The notes below the pieces were generated by a model. The model was not told the DNA's origin. It searched no databases and was given only the letters and a program-made list of their open reading frames with translations. Both the position numbers and the translations under genes were made by a program. From assembly GCF_020905295.1 (NCBI RefSeq), contig NZ_JAJJMM010000001.1:3038001-3102000 (forward strand): a DNA stretch of 64,000 nt, written 5' to 3'. This document shows, in pieces, positions 63,657 to 64,000 of this stretch (the stretch's first letter is position 1; each line of letters begins with the position of its first letter). The stretch comes from Flavobacterium piscisymbiosum. GTDB taxonomy: Bacteria > Bacteroidota > Bacteroidia > Flavobacteriales > Flavobacteriaceae.

Positions 63657-64000
63657 TTATTTTGTTAAAGGCTGTTTTTGGTATGTTTCAATTTCAAAAA
63701 CCAAAGTAGAGTTTGGCGGAATAACTCCTCCGGCACCCTTTTCTCCGTAAGCTAAATTTGAAGGAAGAAAGAAGATTGCTTTTTCTCCATCAGTCATCAT
63801 GTCTAATGCTTCGATGAAACCAGGAATCATTCCGTCTTTTTTACCTACTGTAAACGGGAAAGCCTGATATCCTTTTTGAGCATCGCGGTTTGCATCATAT
63901 TTGCCATACGCTTTTGCAACGCTTGCAATACTGCTGTCAAAAAGATTTCCATTTTCAAAATACCCTGCATAGTGGAAATAAATGTTAGAACCTTCGGCAC
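63657..64000 (-). CDS. FKBP-type peptidyl-prolyl isomerase, truncated by window edge
   Basis: The last 114 residues before a TAA at 63657. The FKBP core is clear: EGSNIYFHYAGYFENGNLFDSS, then AFPFTVGKKDGMIPGFIEALDMM, GEKAIFFLPSNLAYGEKGAGGVIPPNSTLVFEIET. It accelerates proline isomerisation during folding. The N-terminal part, including any signal sequence, lies past the right edge. A spacer hairpin (CCCATCAAAATATAG ... CGATGGG, near 63600-63627) may be its terminator. Confidence 0.93.
   Translation of the reverse strand, partial: AEGSNIYFHYAGYFENGNLFDSSIASVAKAYGKYDANRDAQKGYQAFPFTVGKKDGMIPGFIEALDMMTDGEKAIFFLPSNLAYGEKGAGGVIPPNSTLVFEIETYQKQPLTK

Overview
The window comes from a low-GC member of the Bacteroidota, almost certainly a Flavobacterium or close relative. 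The support is: Bacteroidota-type promoters (TTTG, about 19 bp, TAnnTTTG), a T9SS type A sorting tail, a DUF5723/OmpA protein with TSP3 repeats, GSII next to GSIII glutamine synthetase, WG-repeat and DKNYY proteins, a flavobacterial curli operon, and many dispersed intergenic palindromes. No rRNA, tRNA, phage, IS transposase or CRISPR array was recognised.

Layout. 0-5 kb: an edge-truncated lipoprotein, a tandem-repeat region, an AraC / response regulator / CHASE3-PAS histidine kinase operon, then CsbD and Dps stress genes. 4.9-13 kb: OmpA-family protein, pyrF, a metal/cobalamin-type binding protein, catalase, purU, DUF4197. 13.3-20 kb: a run of minus-strand genes, mostly for exported proteins of unknown function, with a WG-repeat protein directly followed by a broken DKNYY gene. 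20-25.5 kb: an L,D-transpeptidase and a fused B12-dependent acyl-CoA mutase of IcmF type. 25.6-33.5 kb: an accessory-looking stretch with a lone trypsin-like protease, palindrome-rich spacers, an XRE regulator that looks leaderless, an orphan TPR protein, three paralogous small secreted proteins and an AraC regulator whose upstream sequence is shared with two of them. 33.8-41.9 kb: M13 peptidase, esterase, lipoprotein, T9SS cargo, TerC, GSII. 42.3-50.4 kb: GSIII and a complete curli (csg) operon. 50.6-64 kb: purM, GNAT, GH92 mannosidase, M61 peptidase, sterol-desaturase-like protein, GlsB-type protein, aquaporin, DoxX-like protein, EamA exporter and a truncated FKBP.

The clearest multi-gene system is the curli operon: two curlin-repeat subunits, a CsgH-like plus CsgE unit interrupted at an A10 tract, CsgF, a CsgG with a C-terminal beta-barrel extension, and an Fn3/beta-propeller lipoprotein. 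The A10 frameshift and the AraC/secreted-paralog locus are the two places most worth a second look. Much of the remaining novelty lies in intergenic structured repeats: a two-hairpin element with covarying stems in at least eight copies, and four copies of a Flavo-1-like RNA element. I did not find convincing evidence of a wholly new defence or mobile system.
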